NCBI GenBank assembly: GCA_002293315.1
Contig: DBCZ01000038.1
Location: forward strand, 1-7,932
DNA: 7,932 bases
Origin: Ruminococcaceae bacterium UBA945
Lineage (GTDB): Bacteria > Bacillota > Clostridia > Oscillospirales > Acutalibacteraceae
Direction of reading: 5' to 3'
Shown here: positions 1 through 6,596 of the stretch, in pieces
Layout of the letters: every line of letters begins with the position of its first letter
How positions within the stretch are numbered: position 1 is the stretch's first letter
Made by a program: the position numbers and the translations under genes
Notes under the pieces: generated by a model
What the model was told of the DNA's origin: nothing
Seen by the model: only the letters and a program-made list of their open reading frames with translations
Database searches by the model: none

Positions 1-11
1 AATAAAGAAAA

Positions 12-29
12 GCCACGGGAAACCGTGGC
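12..29 (-). terminator. Rho-independent terminator after the cystatin-like lipoprotein gene
   Basis: Perfect 7-bp stem (GCCACGG / CCGTGGC) with a 4-base loop. On the minus strand it is followed directly by TTTTCTTTATT. It lies 18 bases past the lipoprotein stop codon, so it probably ends the whole three-gene minus-strand operon. Confidence 0.9.
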
Positions 30-47
30 CTTTCACTTTGAACAAAC

Positions 48-401
48 TTATTCTATATCCACAATTTCCGTGAGCTCAGGCTCGCCTTCCAGAGGAACGT
101 AGATATATACATACACCTGAGTTGATTCTGCATCAGGCGAAACCGGCGTCGATGTTGCGGTGAAACGATAGTTAGTTCCCGATACCACCTGCGTTGCCAC
201 CAATGACGGTTCAAGAGTCACTCCGACATTCTCTGATGTGGCTTTGTTGAAGATCTCCATGTCTTCATCGGTTATAGCGCGGTCATCGGTATAGCCGCCC
301 GCAATTTGCTCCGGCGCGTTTGCGCTAGGTGTGCAAGCCGAAAGGAGTGAGGATAGCACAATAACGAGCAGCAATCCGGCTGCTAAAAAACGAACTTTCA
401 T
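48..401 (-). CDS. Small secreted lipoprotein with a cystatin/stefin-like domain
   Basis: The protein has 117 residues. Residues 1-22 are a lipoprotein signal peptide: Lys2 and Arg4, a hydrophobic core, then the lipobox LSAC with lipidated Cys22/23 depending on start. The mature part should be exported and tethered to the outer face of the membrane. It resembles type 1 cystatins (stefins): the pair Gly35-Gly36 near the mature N-terminus, an acidic stretch where stefins have their helix, QVVSG at 71-75 (the QxVxG first inhibitory hairpin) followed by TNY, and VPLEGEPEL at 102-110 where stefins carry the LP-containing second hairpin. From family knowledge these three elements form the wedge that blocks papain-like (C1) cysteine proteases. 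That this protein inhibits such an enzyme is inference. ATG at 401 is preferred over the adjacent ATG at 404 because AGGTGA (411-406) is better spaced. It starts 33 bases after the isomerase stop and so is probably co-transcribed. It could instead be a non-inhibitory cystatin-fold protein. Confidence 0.8.
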   Translation of the reverse strand: MKVRFLAAGLLLVIVLSSLLSACTPSANAPEQIAGGYTDDRAITDEDMEIFNKATSENVGVTLEPSLVATQVVSGTNYRFTATSTPVSPDAESTQVYVYIYVPLEGEPELTEIVDIE

Positions 402-434
402 CATGTCACCTGCTTTCTTAAATAATAAATAAAA

Positions 435-1286
435 CTATAGATTTGCCTTTATCCAGGCAATATCTTCCTTAATGCAGTCAACTCTGCTTTTACCGCCATA
501 GCTGACCTCGCGCTCCACAACATAGATAACGTCGTCACATTGTGCGTCTGCCGCCGCCTTCACGGCTTTCCAATCTACGATTCCCGTTCCCTGCGGAACA
601 TTCAGCGCGTCCATCTCTTCAAGCATTCTCTTGATTTCATCGGGGAAAATCGGCTTGCCGTTCTCATCAAACTTCAAGCTTGCAAAAAGTGAGGGCTCAT
701 TTATTCCGCGCGGCTTCTTTGCGCCCATAACTCCGCCGTTTTCCTTGACATGAATCGCAGAGATCCTGCCCTTATGAGAATTGATGAATTCCACCGGGTC
801 CACTCCCGCGGCAGAGCACCAGCCGCAGTCAACTTCAAATGAAGTGTATTCCGGGTCGCTGTACTCAATCAGCCAGTCAAAGAGATATTTGCCGTCAACC
901 TTATAATACTCGTCCGTATGATTGTGGTAGCCGGTTTTTATGCCGTATTTCGCACCCATCTTGCCGAATTTATTGAGCTCCTCGGCAATCTGCTTTGCTT
1001 CCTCAGCTGTGTTGAACTGCGCCATGGGGCAGATAACCCTTGTTGTGCCGAGCTCGGCAAGGTAAGGAATGTCATTTTCCATCGCCTGCAGGCCGACATG
1101 AGCGGAATCTGCTGTAACGCCTGCGTCTGCAAGCGCCTTCTTCACGTCGCCAACGGGAATATCGGCGTATCCGCCGGCAAACTCAATGCCGGTGAAGCCG
1201 ATTTCTCCGGCTGTCTTAATTTTCTCAAGAAGATTAAGGGGGCTGTCCATTCCGAAAGAATAAAGCTGTAAACTAATTTTATCCAT
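435..1286 (-). CDS. Sugar phosphate isomerase/epimerase (xylose isomerase-like TIM barrel)
   Basis: A 283-residue cytoplasmic protein of the AP-endonuclease-2/xylose-isomerase-like barrel superfamily, which includes IolE, IolI and many sugar or polyol isomerases. Visible landmarks are the N-terminal strand ISLQLYSFG (4-12), His63 in SAHVG, GYHNH (119-123), Glu151 and Asp153 in FEVDCGW, HVKE (179-182), GTGIVDW (233-239) and Glu258 in YVVERE. The Glu/Asp/His/Glu residues fit the usual divalent-metal site, and His121/His123 line the barrel. The length is normal and there is no signal peptide. The start is supported by GAAGGAG at 1300-1294, seven bases upstream. It lies 67 bases downstream of a Gfo/Idh/MocA oxidoreductase on the same strand, a frequent pairing for oxidation plus isomerisation or epimerisation of sugars and inositols. 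The exact substrate cannot be read from the sequence. Confidence 0.88.
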   Translation of the reverse strand: MDKISLQLYSFGMDSPLNLLEKIKTAGEIGFTGIEFAGGYADIPVGDVKKALADAGVTADSAHVGLQAMENDIPYLAELGTTRVICPMAQFNTAEEAKQIAEELNKFGKMGAKYGIKTGYHNHTDEYYKVDGKYLFDWLIEYSDPEYTSFEVDCGWCSAAGVDPVEFINSHKGRISAIHVKENGGVMGAKKPRGINEPSLFASLKFDENGKPIFPDEIKRMLEEMDALNVPQGTGIVDWKAVKAAADAQCDDVIYVVEREVSYGGKSRVDCIKEDIAWIKANL

Positions 1287-1309
1287 AAGTAAACTCCTTC
1301 ATTGTATTT

Positions 1310-1334
1310 CACCCCCGCTTTGGAAGCGAGGGTG
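1310..1334 (-). repeat. Intercistronic hairpin between oxidoreductase and isomerase genes
   Basis: Inverted repeat with arms of 11 bases (CACCC-C-CGCTT against AAGCG-A-GGGTG), one central mismatch and a 3-base loop. On the minus strand it is followed by AAATAC rather than a T-run, so it is not a standard terminator. It ends ten bases upstream of the isomerase ribosome site and does not cover it. It may mark an mRNA processing or stabilising point inside the operon. Confidence 0.6.
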
Positions 1335-1353
1335 ATGTGTGACATGTAAAGAA

Positions 1354-2478
1354 TTAGTCGAAATATACAGGCTTGCCTGATTTTGATGACTGATAGATAG
1401 AATCAAGGATTCTTGTGACGACATAAGCCTCGTCTGCCTTGACGAAGAGCTCTCTCTTGCCCATAAGAGCCTCAACCCAGTACTTGGCTTCTACGGAAAC
1501 AGGCGCCGGGCCCTGTGAGAAACCGGGGATATAAGGAGGAATCTTATTGCCGACCGTCGTGACTGAAGGCTGGCTGCATACGACATGATTCACTCTCACC
1601 TGCTGCGAAAGCGTATCAAGCCCACCCTTTGTGCCGACGAGAACAGCTGTTGCCTCATTGTTTCCGCCCGCCTCGGGTGTCATATTGATAGCCCATGAAG
1701 CCTTGAGGTTGATAACAGCGCCGTTCTTCATTTTGATGTGACCAAAGGCTGAATCCTCAACCTCGAATGTCTTGTTATCCCAGCCCATCGGCTCGCCGGT
1801 GAACGGATGTGTCTGGCCCTGCTCATTGGGGTTGAGAAGTGTGCCGAGCTTTTCAAAGCTTGTGCCGACAACATACTCGACGTCATAATTCTGCATGAGG
1901 AAGAGTGTGAGGTCAAGTGCGTGTGTACCGATGTCAATGAGCGGACCGCCGCCCTGCTTGGATTTATCTGTGAACACACCCCATGTCGGAACGCCGCGAT
2001 AACGCAGATAAGCAGCCTCTGCATAGTAAATATCACCGAGCATGCCGGAATCAACAACGCTCTTTGCAACCCTGTTTACGGGGAAGTGGCGATACTGATA
2101 GCCGATTGTGAGCAGCTTGCCTGTCCTGTCTCTGGCTTCAAGCATTTTCTTGGCGTCAGCCTCTGTGGCCGCCATCGGCTTTTCACAGAGAACATTCTTG
2201 CCCGCCTCAAGAGCGGCGACGGAAATCTCGCAGTGAGCTACGTTCGGTGTGAGAACGTGAACCGCGTCGATTGTCGGGTCGGCAAGCAGGTCATGGTAAT
2301 CCGTGTATGTCTTTGCGTCGGGTGTACCATACTTTGCCTTTGCTTCTTCAGCTCTCTCGATGATAAGGTCGCAGAATGCCACCATATCTACGAATTCGCT
2401 CTGTTGTGCCATGCCGGGAAAGTGCTTTTGGTTGGCGATACCGCCGCAACCAATGAAACCGATTCTTAATTTTGCCAT
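1354..2478 (-). CDS. Gfo/Idh/MocA family NAD(P)-dependent oxidoreductase
   Basis: A 374-residue cytoplasmic dehydrogenase. The N-terminal Rossmann fold has the dinucleotide motif GFIGCGGIA (7-15) and the acidic residue Asp37 after beta-2. The family signature CEKPMA (98-103) contains the catalytic Lys100. The C-terminal alpha/beta domain carries GGGPLIDIGTH (176-186), whose Asp182 and His186 match the family's conserved D...H substrate site. Members oxidise or reduce sugars, inositols or their phosphates using NAD(P). The ATG at 2478 is chosen because AGGAGG lies at 2490-2485, six bases upstream, and the Rossmann strand starts at once. A longer frame back to 2601 would run through the promoter and adds a basic, low-complexity stretch foreign to the family. 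It is first in a probable operon with the isomerase and the cystatin-like lipoprotein. The substrate is not identifiable. Confidence 0.92.
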   Translation of the reverse strand: MAKLRIGFIGCGGIANQKHFPGMAQQSEFVDMVAFCDLIIERAEEAKAKYGTPDAKTYTDYHDLLADPTIDAVHVLTPNVAHCEISVAALEAGKNVLCEKPMAATEADAKKMLEARDRTGKLLTIGYQYRHFPVNRVAKSVVDSGMLGDIYYAEAAYLRYRGVPTWGVFTDKSKQGGGPLIDIGTHALDLTLFLMQNYDVEYVVGTSFEKLGTLLNPNEQGQTHPFTGEPMGWDNKTFEVEDSAFGHIKMKNGAVINLKASWAINMTPEAGGNNEATAVLVGTKGGLDTLSQQVRVNHVVCSQPSVTTVGNKIPPYIPGFSQGPAPVSVEAKYWVEALMGKRELFVKADEAYVVTRILDSIYQSSKSGKPVYFD

Positions 2479-2528
2479 GGGTCTCCTCCTATTATTATGG
2501 ACATAAACGCCCAAATTTTTACAAATAC

Positions 2529-2557
2529 ATTCTAGTACAATAAGCTGTAAAAGTAAA
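2529..2557 (-). promoter_or_regulatory. Sigma-A-type promoter of the oxidoreductase operon
   Basis: On the minus strand, TTTACT (2557-2552) as -35, a 17-base spacer, and TAGAAT (2534-2529) as -10 (five of six consensus bases). A run of eight A on this strand (2577-2570) sits upstream of the -35 and could act as an UP element. The start point would fall near 2522, about 30 bases before the ribosome site. Confidence 0.6.
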
Positions 2558-2587
2558 GAGGCAATATTCTTTTTTTTGTAAAATTTG

Positions 2588-2616
2588 TTGCTATAAAGCA
2601 TATTTTGCTGTATTAT
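2588..2616 (+). promoter_or_regulatory. Sigma-A-type promoter of the NUDIX gene
   Basis: TTGCTA (2588-2593), a 17-base spacer, then TATTAT (2611-2616). The predicted transcription start near 2623 leaves a short leader before GAAGGAG at 2637-2643. It diverges from the minus-strand promoter at 2529-2557, and the two -35 boxes are about 30 bases apart. Confidence 0.6.
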
Positions 2617-2649
2617 TACTGAATAAATCGAAATTTGAAGGAGTTATTC

Positions 2650-3060
2650 ATGAGTGTGGAATTTTTTGAAATTGCTGAGGTTCCTGATTCAGCCTTTAAG
2701 TATGCGGTGATAGTTTCAAGATATAAGGATAAATGGATTTTTTGTAAGAATAGAAACCGTAAATGGGAGCTGCCGGGCGGACACAGGGAAGAGGGAGAGG
2801 CAATAATCGACACAGCAAGACGCGAGCTTTTTGAAGAAACGGGTGCGCTGGAGTTTGAAATTGAACCTGTCTGCGCTTACAGAATAACTAACTTTGGCTT
2901 GCTTTGCTTCGCGAAAATAAAAGAACTGGGGTCTTTACCCGAGTCTGAAATTGAAAGAATAGATTTCTTTGAAGAAATTCCAAATCAGGATGAACTCTCT
3001 TTTCCGCTTTTTCATCCCTGGCATTTTGAAAAAGTAAAAGCCCTCTTGTCAGCTGAATAA
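2650..3060 (+). CDS. NUDIX hydrolase
   Basis: A 136-residue cytoplasmic protein with a complete Nudix box at residues 44-66: Gly44, five residues, Glu50, seven residues, then RELFEETGA, which fits GX5EX7REUXEEXGU exactly. The REXXEE glutamates (Glu59, Glu62, Glu63) bind the divalent metals used to cleave a nucleoside diphosphate linkage. WELPGG just before the box is also typical. The small single-domain size suggests a housekeeping nucleotide pyrophosphatase, for instance of the 8-oxo-dGTP or YtkD-like kind, but the substrate is not evident. The ATG at 2650 is chosen over an upstream TTG at 2635 because GAAGGAG (2637-2643) is six bases before it. By eye the gene is somewhat richer in A and T than its neighbours. 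It has its own promoter and terminator and appears monocistronic. Confidence 0.92.
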   Translation: MSVEFFEIAEVPDSAFKYAVIVSRYKDKWIFCKNRNRKWELPGGHREEGEAIIDTARRELFEETGALEFEIEPVCAYRITNFGLLCFAKIKELGSLPESEIERIDFFEEIPNQDELSFPLFHPWHFEKVKALLSAE

Positions 3061-3063
3061 TTG

Positions 3064-3104
3064 AAGCTCCATCACATCGTTTGAATGTGACGGAGCTTAT
3101 TTTT
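3064..3104 (+). terminator. Terminator of the NUDIX gene, reaching into the proS stop codon
   Basis: Stem of AAGCTCC-A-TCACAT (3064-3077) and ATGTGA-C-GGAGCTT (3085-3098), 13 pairs with one mismatch and a 7-base loop, followed by ATTTTT (3099-3104). The U-tract reaches into the proS stop codon (3105-3103). Read on the minus strand the hairpin is followed by CAATTATTC, a weaker tail, so it may only partly terminate proS. Confidence 0.85.
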
Positions 3105-4542
3105 AATATTGCTTGCCCCAGTAGAGCATGTGCTTTGCGGGCTTTCCGCAGCAAACGCAGGTATCCGCAATATGTTCCTCCTCAAACGGGATACATCTTG
3201 ATTTCACGCCGCCTGTGTCGTTCTTGATTTTCTCCTCGCATTCATCGCTGCCGCACCACATCGCCTTGATGAACCCGGGCTTATTCTCGGCTGTGTGGAG
3301 AAATTCGTCATAACTCGTCGCGGCAAACGTTTTGGAATGCAAATTCTCCAACGCCTTATTATATATGGCGGCCTGGAAATCCTCCAGCGTCTTTGCAATA
3401 ATTTCCTCAAGATTATCAAGAGAGGCAAAAATCTTCTCCCTGTTATCACGCCTGACGATGACGCACTGGCTGTTCTCAATATCCTTCGGCCCGATTTCAA
3501 TCCTCAAGGGCACGCCCTGCATCTCATACTGCGCATACTTCCAGCCGGGGGAATTGTCGCTGTCGTCAAGCTTAACGCGGAATTCCTTAGAAAGGCGGCT
3601 CTTCAGCTCGGCGGCCTTTTCAAGCACGCCCTCCTTGTGCTGTGCGACGGGTATAATCGCCACCTGAACCGGCGCAATTTTGGGCGGAAGCACCAGTCCG
3701 TTATCGTCGCCGTGAACCATGATGACAGCGCCAATCATTCTCGTCGTGACGCCCCATGAGGTCTGGTGCGGGTACGTGACCTTATTATCTCTGCCTGTAA
3801 AAGTTATATCAAAGCTCTTCGCGAAGCCGTCGCCGAAGTAATGAGTAGTGCCGCCCTGAAGCGCCACTCCGTTGTGCATCAGCGGCTCGATTGCATACGT
3901 CGCCACCGCTCCGGCAAATTTTTCTTTTTCGGTTTTTCTGCCCGTCACAGACGGAATAGCAAGGGTTTCGGTATAAAAATCGCGATATATTTCGAGTACC
4001 TTCAGCGTGAAGGCTTCAGCCTCCTCGGCAGTCTCGTGGACGGTATGACCCTCCTGCCAGAGAAATTCTGACGAGCGCAGGAACGGCCGCGTCGTTTTTT
4101 CCCATCTTACAACAGAGCACCATTGATTCAAAAGCTTCGGTAAATCCCTGTATGAGCGGATTTTCTTGCTGTAATATTCACAGAAAAGTACTTCGCTTGT
4201 GGGCCGAATGCAGAGCCTTTCAGTGAGCTCTTCATGCCCGCCGTACGTCACCCAGGCGACCTCAGGCGCAAAGCCCTCAACATGGTCTTTTTCCTTCTGC
4301 AAGAGGCTTTCGGGGATAAGCAGGGGCATATAAACGTTCTCTATGCCTATCTCCTTGAAGCGAGAGTCCATGTCCTTCTGCATGTTTTCCCAGATAGCAT
4401 AGCCGTAAGGCTCAATTTCCATCATGCCGCGCACAGAGGAATAATCCATAAGCTCCGCCTTGCGCACCACATCTGTATACCACTGGGAGAAGTCAACGTC
4501 CATTGAAGTTATGTCGTTGACCATTTTTTTCTGCTCTGCCAT
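3103..4542 (-). CDS. proS: Prolyl-tRNA synthetase, archaeal/eukaryote-like type without editing insert
   Basis: A 479-residue class II aminoacyl-tRNA synthetase that charges tRNA-Pro with proline in the cytoplasm. The catalytic core shows IRPTSE (112-117), the motif 2 region TRPFLRSSEFLWQEGHT (151-167) with its ATP-binding Arg, the proline-pocket segment around GGTTHYFG (230-237), and motif 3 WGVTTRMIGAVIMVHGDD (263-280). The anticodon-binding domain follows at about 290-395. The C-terminal domain has a probable zinc site, Cys430, Cys435, Cys462 and Cys465, and the chain ends in Tyr479 as in the Thermus-type enzymes. The roughly 180-residue INS editing domain of E. coli-type ProRS is absent between motifs 2 and 3. 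The start at 4542 is favoured by AAAGGA (4557-4552), which actually lies within the alternative six-residue extension from 4560. It has its own promoter and no T-box leader. Confidence 0.97.
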   Translation of the reverse strand: MAEQKKMVNDITSMDVDFSQWYTDVVRKAELMDYSSVRGMMEIEPYGYAIWENMQKDMDSRFKEIGIENVYMPLLIPESLLQKEKDHVEGFAPEVAWVTYGGHEELTERLCIRPTSEVLFCEYYSKKIRSYRDLPKLLNQWCSVVRWEKTTRPFLRSSEFLWQEGHTVHETAEEAEAFTLKVLEIYRDFYTETLAIPSVTGRKTEKEKFAGAVATYAIEPLMHNGVALQGGTTHYFGDGFAKSFDITFTGRDNKVTYPHQTSWGVTTRMIGAVIMVHGDDNGLVLPPKIAPVQVAIIPVAQHKEGVLEKAAELKSRLSKEFRVKLDDSDNSPGWKYAQYEMQGVPLRIEIGPKDIENSQCVIVRRDNREKIFASLDNLEEIIAKTLEDFQAAIYNKALENLHSKTFAATSYDEFLHTAENKPGFIKAMWCGSDECEEKIKNDTGGVKSRCIPFEEEHIADTCVCCGKPAKHMLYWGKQY

Positions 4543-4573
4543 AAAAATAAATCCTTTCATAATTCGTGTGGCT

Positions 4574-4602
4574 ATTATATCTTATGGCCAAGTAAAAAGC
4601 AA
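4574..4602 (-). promoter_or_regulatory. proS promoter nested in the preceding terminator
   Basis: On the minus strand a perfect TATAAT (4579-4574) lies 17 bases after TTGCTT (4602-4597). The -35 uses the last two bases of the upstream terminator stem and the start of its U-tract. The start point would be near 4567, giving a leader of about 25 bases before the proS ATG at 4542, too short for a T-box. Confidence 0.75.
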
Positions 4603-4626
4603 TACTCCCGCATTTGCGGGAGTATT
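4594..4626 (-). terminator. Terminator of the sigma/DUF4179 operon
   Basis: Perfect 11-bp stem (4601-4611 with 4616-4626, GC-rich centre CTCCCGC / GCGGGAG) and a 4-base loop. On the minus strand it is followed by GCTTTTTACTT (five T at 4598-4594). It begins two bases after a second perfect hairpin at 4628-4658. Confidence 0.93.
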
Positions 4627-4627
4627 T

Positions 4628-4658
4628 TGGATTCCTTATTCTACGAATAAGGAATCCA
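4628..4658 (-). repeat. Perfect 14-bp inverted repeat across the DUF4179 stop codon
   Basis: Arms 4628-4641 and 4645-4658 are exact reverse complements separated by only 3 bases. The right arm encodes the last residues (WIPYS) of the DUF4179 protein, and the stop codon (4643-4641) lies in the loop and stem edge. With the adjoining terminator it makes two stacked hairpins at the 3' end of the transcript, perhaps stabilising it against exonucleases. Confidence 0.85.
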
Positions 4659-6596
4659 TTGGAAGGTCAATTCAACAGTTTTCTCATACAGCAGCTCTTC
4701 GGTTTCTTTGTCAAACACCTTCAATGTGATATTTTTATCATTTGAAGTCATTGCGCCGGCCTGATAATGAAGCCTCAAGCTATAATGCGTGCTATCGCTG
4801 TCGAAGCCCTCTTCTCTCTCATCGAAGAAGCCCGTCTCAACGTAATACTCAGTAGTCTTCACGCCGTCAAAGGAATCTCCCGATACGATAAGCTTGTCTC
4901 CCGAGAGGATTTGGATATTAACTGCACGGTATCCATCTTGTTTGCCAAGCCTGAAATCAACATAACCAGACCCGTCATTATTCTTTATATTGATGTCATA
5001 AAGATTAAAGCCGTTCTGCCAATGCTCGGGTCTATTTGGGAAATTCTGACGGAATTCGTTTTCTTTATCACTGAATTTCTGGAAGGCACGGCTGCTTTCA
5101 GGGTTATGAGCCGAACCATACTTTGCGACCAAAGCGTCATACTCGTCCTGAAGCTCAGACCTTTTTTCATTCTCATCCTTTTCAGGAACAGGAGTAGGAT
5201 TGCCGTTTTCATCTAAACCGGAAGACCCGACGGGAGGACGCTTGAGTTCGACAAACTCATCCATCAAACTCCAAGTTCCATGCGAGAATTTAGCAGGATT
5301 AAAAGGATAAAGCGGGCTGCTTTCGTCTTTGTAGAATTCTGTCGCCTCAGCTGTCTTGTTTTCGAGGTCAACAGTGAACTCGGCATATACTTTCTGATAA
5401 TAATCGGCCCATCTGAAGGTGAGGCTTGTTGTGCCGTTTGGCATGCCGTCAAAGCCGTACTCATGCGCAATATGTGCATTCTTCTCAAGTATGGCGTCAA
5501 AGGCGGCATCACCAAGAAGATTCATGTTTCTCATGATTTCAGTGCCGTCCTGTGTAAATAGCCTGAGGTCCAAGGGGTTTCCGTCAAAGAAGCCTAAGGA
5601 ATCAATTTTGACGACAGTGTATGTCGGTGTAGCCCTCACGTGATAGATTTTGCAGCCGTTTTCACCTTCGGCGCTCACATCGAAATCTATATTCTTTGAG
5701 GTGTCTATCGGTACATTGACTTCTACTGTGAAGGCCGGAATATCAGCATCTAAGCCAAGGAAGGGAAGGTCGGCGGCCTCTCCGTTTTCAATTGAGAGCC
5801 CCAGCTCTTCGGCGGCGGCACGCCTAAGCTCGGTGTCAATACTGTCATCTAAATGAATGCCATAGAAATTATTGAGGGCAATGTCGAAATCAATTTCTGC
5901 CGAATCCTCATAAGCTCTGGGTAGCTTTGAGGCGATTGTCGCTATAAATGTGTCGGCGACTTCCCCGGGCTCAAAGCGTGATATTCCGCCCCCCTTGAAC
6001 AACCCGCTCTCACACTCGACGCCATCTGCAAAGGCAGCGCCTTCGACAGAGAAGTTGGCATATTCTTCACCTGTACCGGCAGGCATGTGCATTATCATAG
6101 ACGCATGGACATATTCGCCGTCGGAATAGATGTCGCTAATCTCAATATTGTAATCAGTTTCAGCCTGCGGCGTCATCTGCACGTTTACACGGGATAACTC
6201 ATATGTATCAAGGTTCGTTCCCATCGGTGATTTCGTATTCGTGTTCACCTGCTTGTAAGTGCCGTTAAGGCTCTGAAAAGATTTTCCGAGAACTGGTATG
6301 CTTTCCGTAAAAGCGGGGTTCACAGTATTGATTGTGATAAGCAGCAACGCGCATATCAGCACCGCCACCAGCCCGCCGAGCACAGGGCGTGTGAATCTTG
6401 CTGTATTGCGTTTGAAGGCCTGCGGCTCATCAGGGGAGAGCTGCTTCGATTTTGCCCGCTTACCGCCGGGGTTTTGCTCGCCCAGCTGTTTGTATATATC
6501 CTCAAACCTCTCCACGGCATTAGCACTGAGGCTGTGGTGGTCGATGGTTTTCTGTAAATATCTCATATACTCGTTTTCGAATTTTTCATCATTCAT
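4641..6596 (-). CDS. DUF4179-type membrane protein, probable anti-sigma factor/envelope sensor
   Basis: A 651-residue protein with an acidic/basic cytoplasmic N-terminus (1-70), one transmembrane helix (about 71-91) and a large outer domain. Just after the helix comes NPAFTESIPVLGKSFQSL (93-110), the hallmark of DUF4179 proteins, followed by beta-rich repeats with Asp/Glu-rich strands. A charged, likely coiled or linker segment lies at about 470-520, and a second beta-rich module runs to the C-terminus. DUF4179 genes usually follow an ECF sigma gene. Here the ATG overlaps the sigma stop (ATGA, 6596-6593) and its ribosome site GGAGG (6608-6604) lies inside the sigma gene, so the two are translationally coupled. 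By that context the short cytoplasmic part probably binds the sigma factor and the outer part senses an envelope signal. No zinc-type HxxxCxxC anti-sigma motif is seen. It seems longer than most DUF4179 proteins, mainly through the C-terminal module. Confidence 0.85.
   Translation of the reverse strand: MNDEKFENEYMRYLQKTIDHHSLSANAVERFEDIYKQLGEQNPGGKRAKSKQLSPDEPQAFKRNTARFTRPVLGGLVAVLICALLLITINTVNPAFTESIPVLGKSFQSLNGTYKQVNTNTKSPMGTNLDTYELSRVNVQMTPQAETDYNIEISDIYSDGEYVHASMIMHMPAGTGEEYANFSVEGAAFADGVECESGLFKGGGISRFEPGEVADTFIATIASKLPRAYEDSAEIDFDIALNNFYGIHLDDSIDTELRRAAAEELGLSIENGEAADLPFLGLDADIPAFTVEVNVPIDTSKNIDFDVSAEGENGCKIYHVRATPTYTVVKIDSLGFFDGNPLDLRLFTQDGTEIMRNMNLLGDAAFDAILEKNAHIAHEYGFDGMPNGTTSLTFRWADYYQKVYAEFTVDLENKTAEATEFYKDESSPLYPFNPAKFSHGTWSLMDEFVELKRPPVGSSGLDENGNPTPVPEKDENEKRSELQDEYDALVAKYGSAHNPESSRAFQKFSDKENEFRQNFPNRPEHWQNGFNLYDINIKNNDGSGYVDFRLGKQDGYRAVNIQILSGDKLIVSGDSFDGVKTTEYYVETGFFDEREEGFDSDSTHYSLRLHYQAGAMTSNDKNITLKVFDKETEELLYEKTVELTFQWIPYS

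Noticed and set aside
1807..2469. 220-residue open frame on the plus strand
   Set aside because: It lies antisense within the oxidoreductase gene, has a Cys-rich composition with no recognisable domain, and has no credible ribosome site.
2570..2577. Run of eight T as a possible terminator between the oxidoreductase and NUDIX genes
   Set aside because: No stem precedes it and no transcript should end there, since the genes diverge. It is more likely an A/T-rich promoter element.
2479..2601. N-terminal 41-residue extension of the oxidoreductase
   Set aside because: It runs through the promoter and ribosome site, and the family begins at the Rossmann strand right after the ATG at 2478.
3295..3759. 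154-residue open frame on the plus strand inside proS
   Set aside because: Antisense shadow of a highly conserved synthetase gene, with no family resemblance.
4543..4600. Possible T-box riboswitch in front of proS
   Set aside because: Only about 25-60 bases separate the promoter or terminator from the start codon, too short for a T-box, and no T-box sequence is seen.
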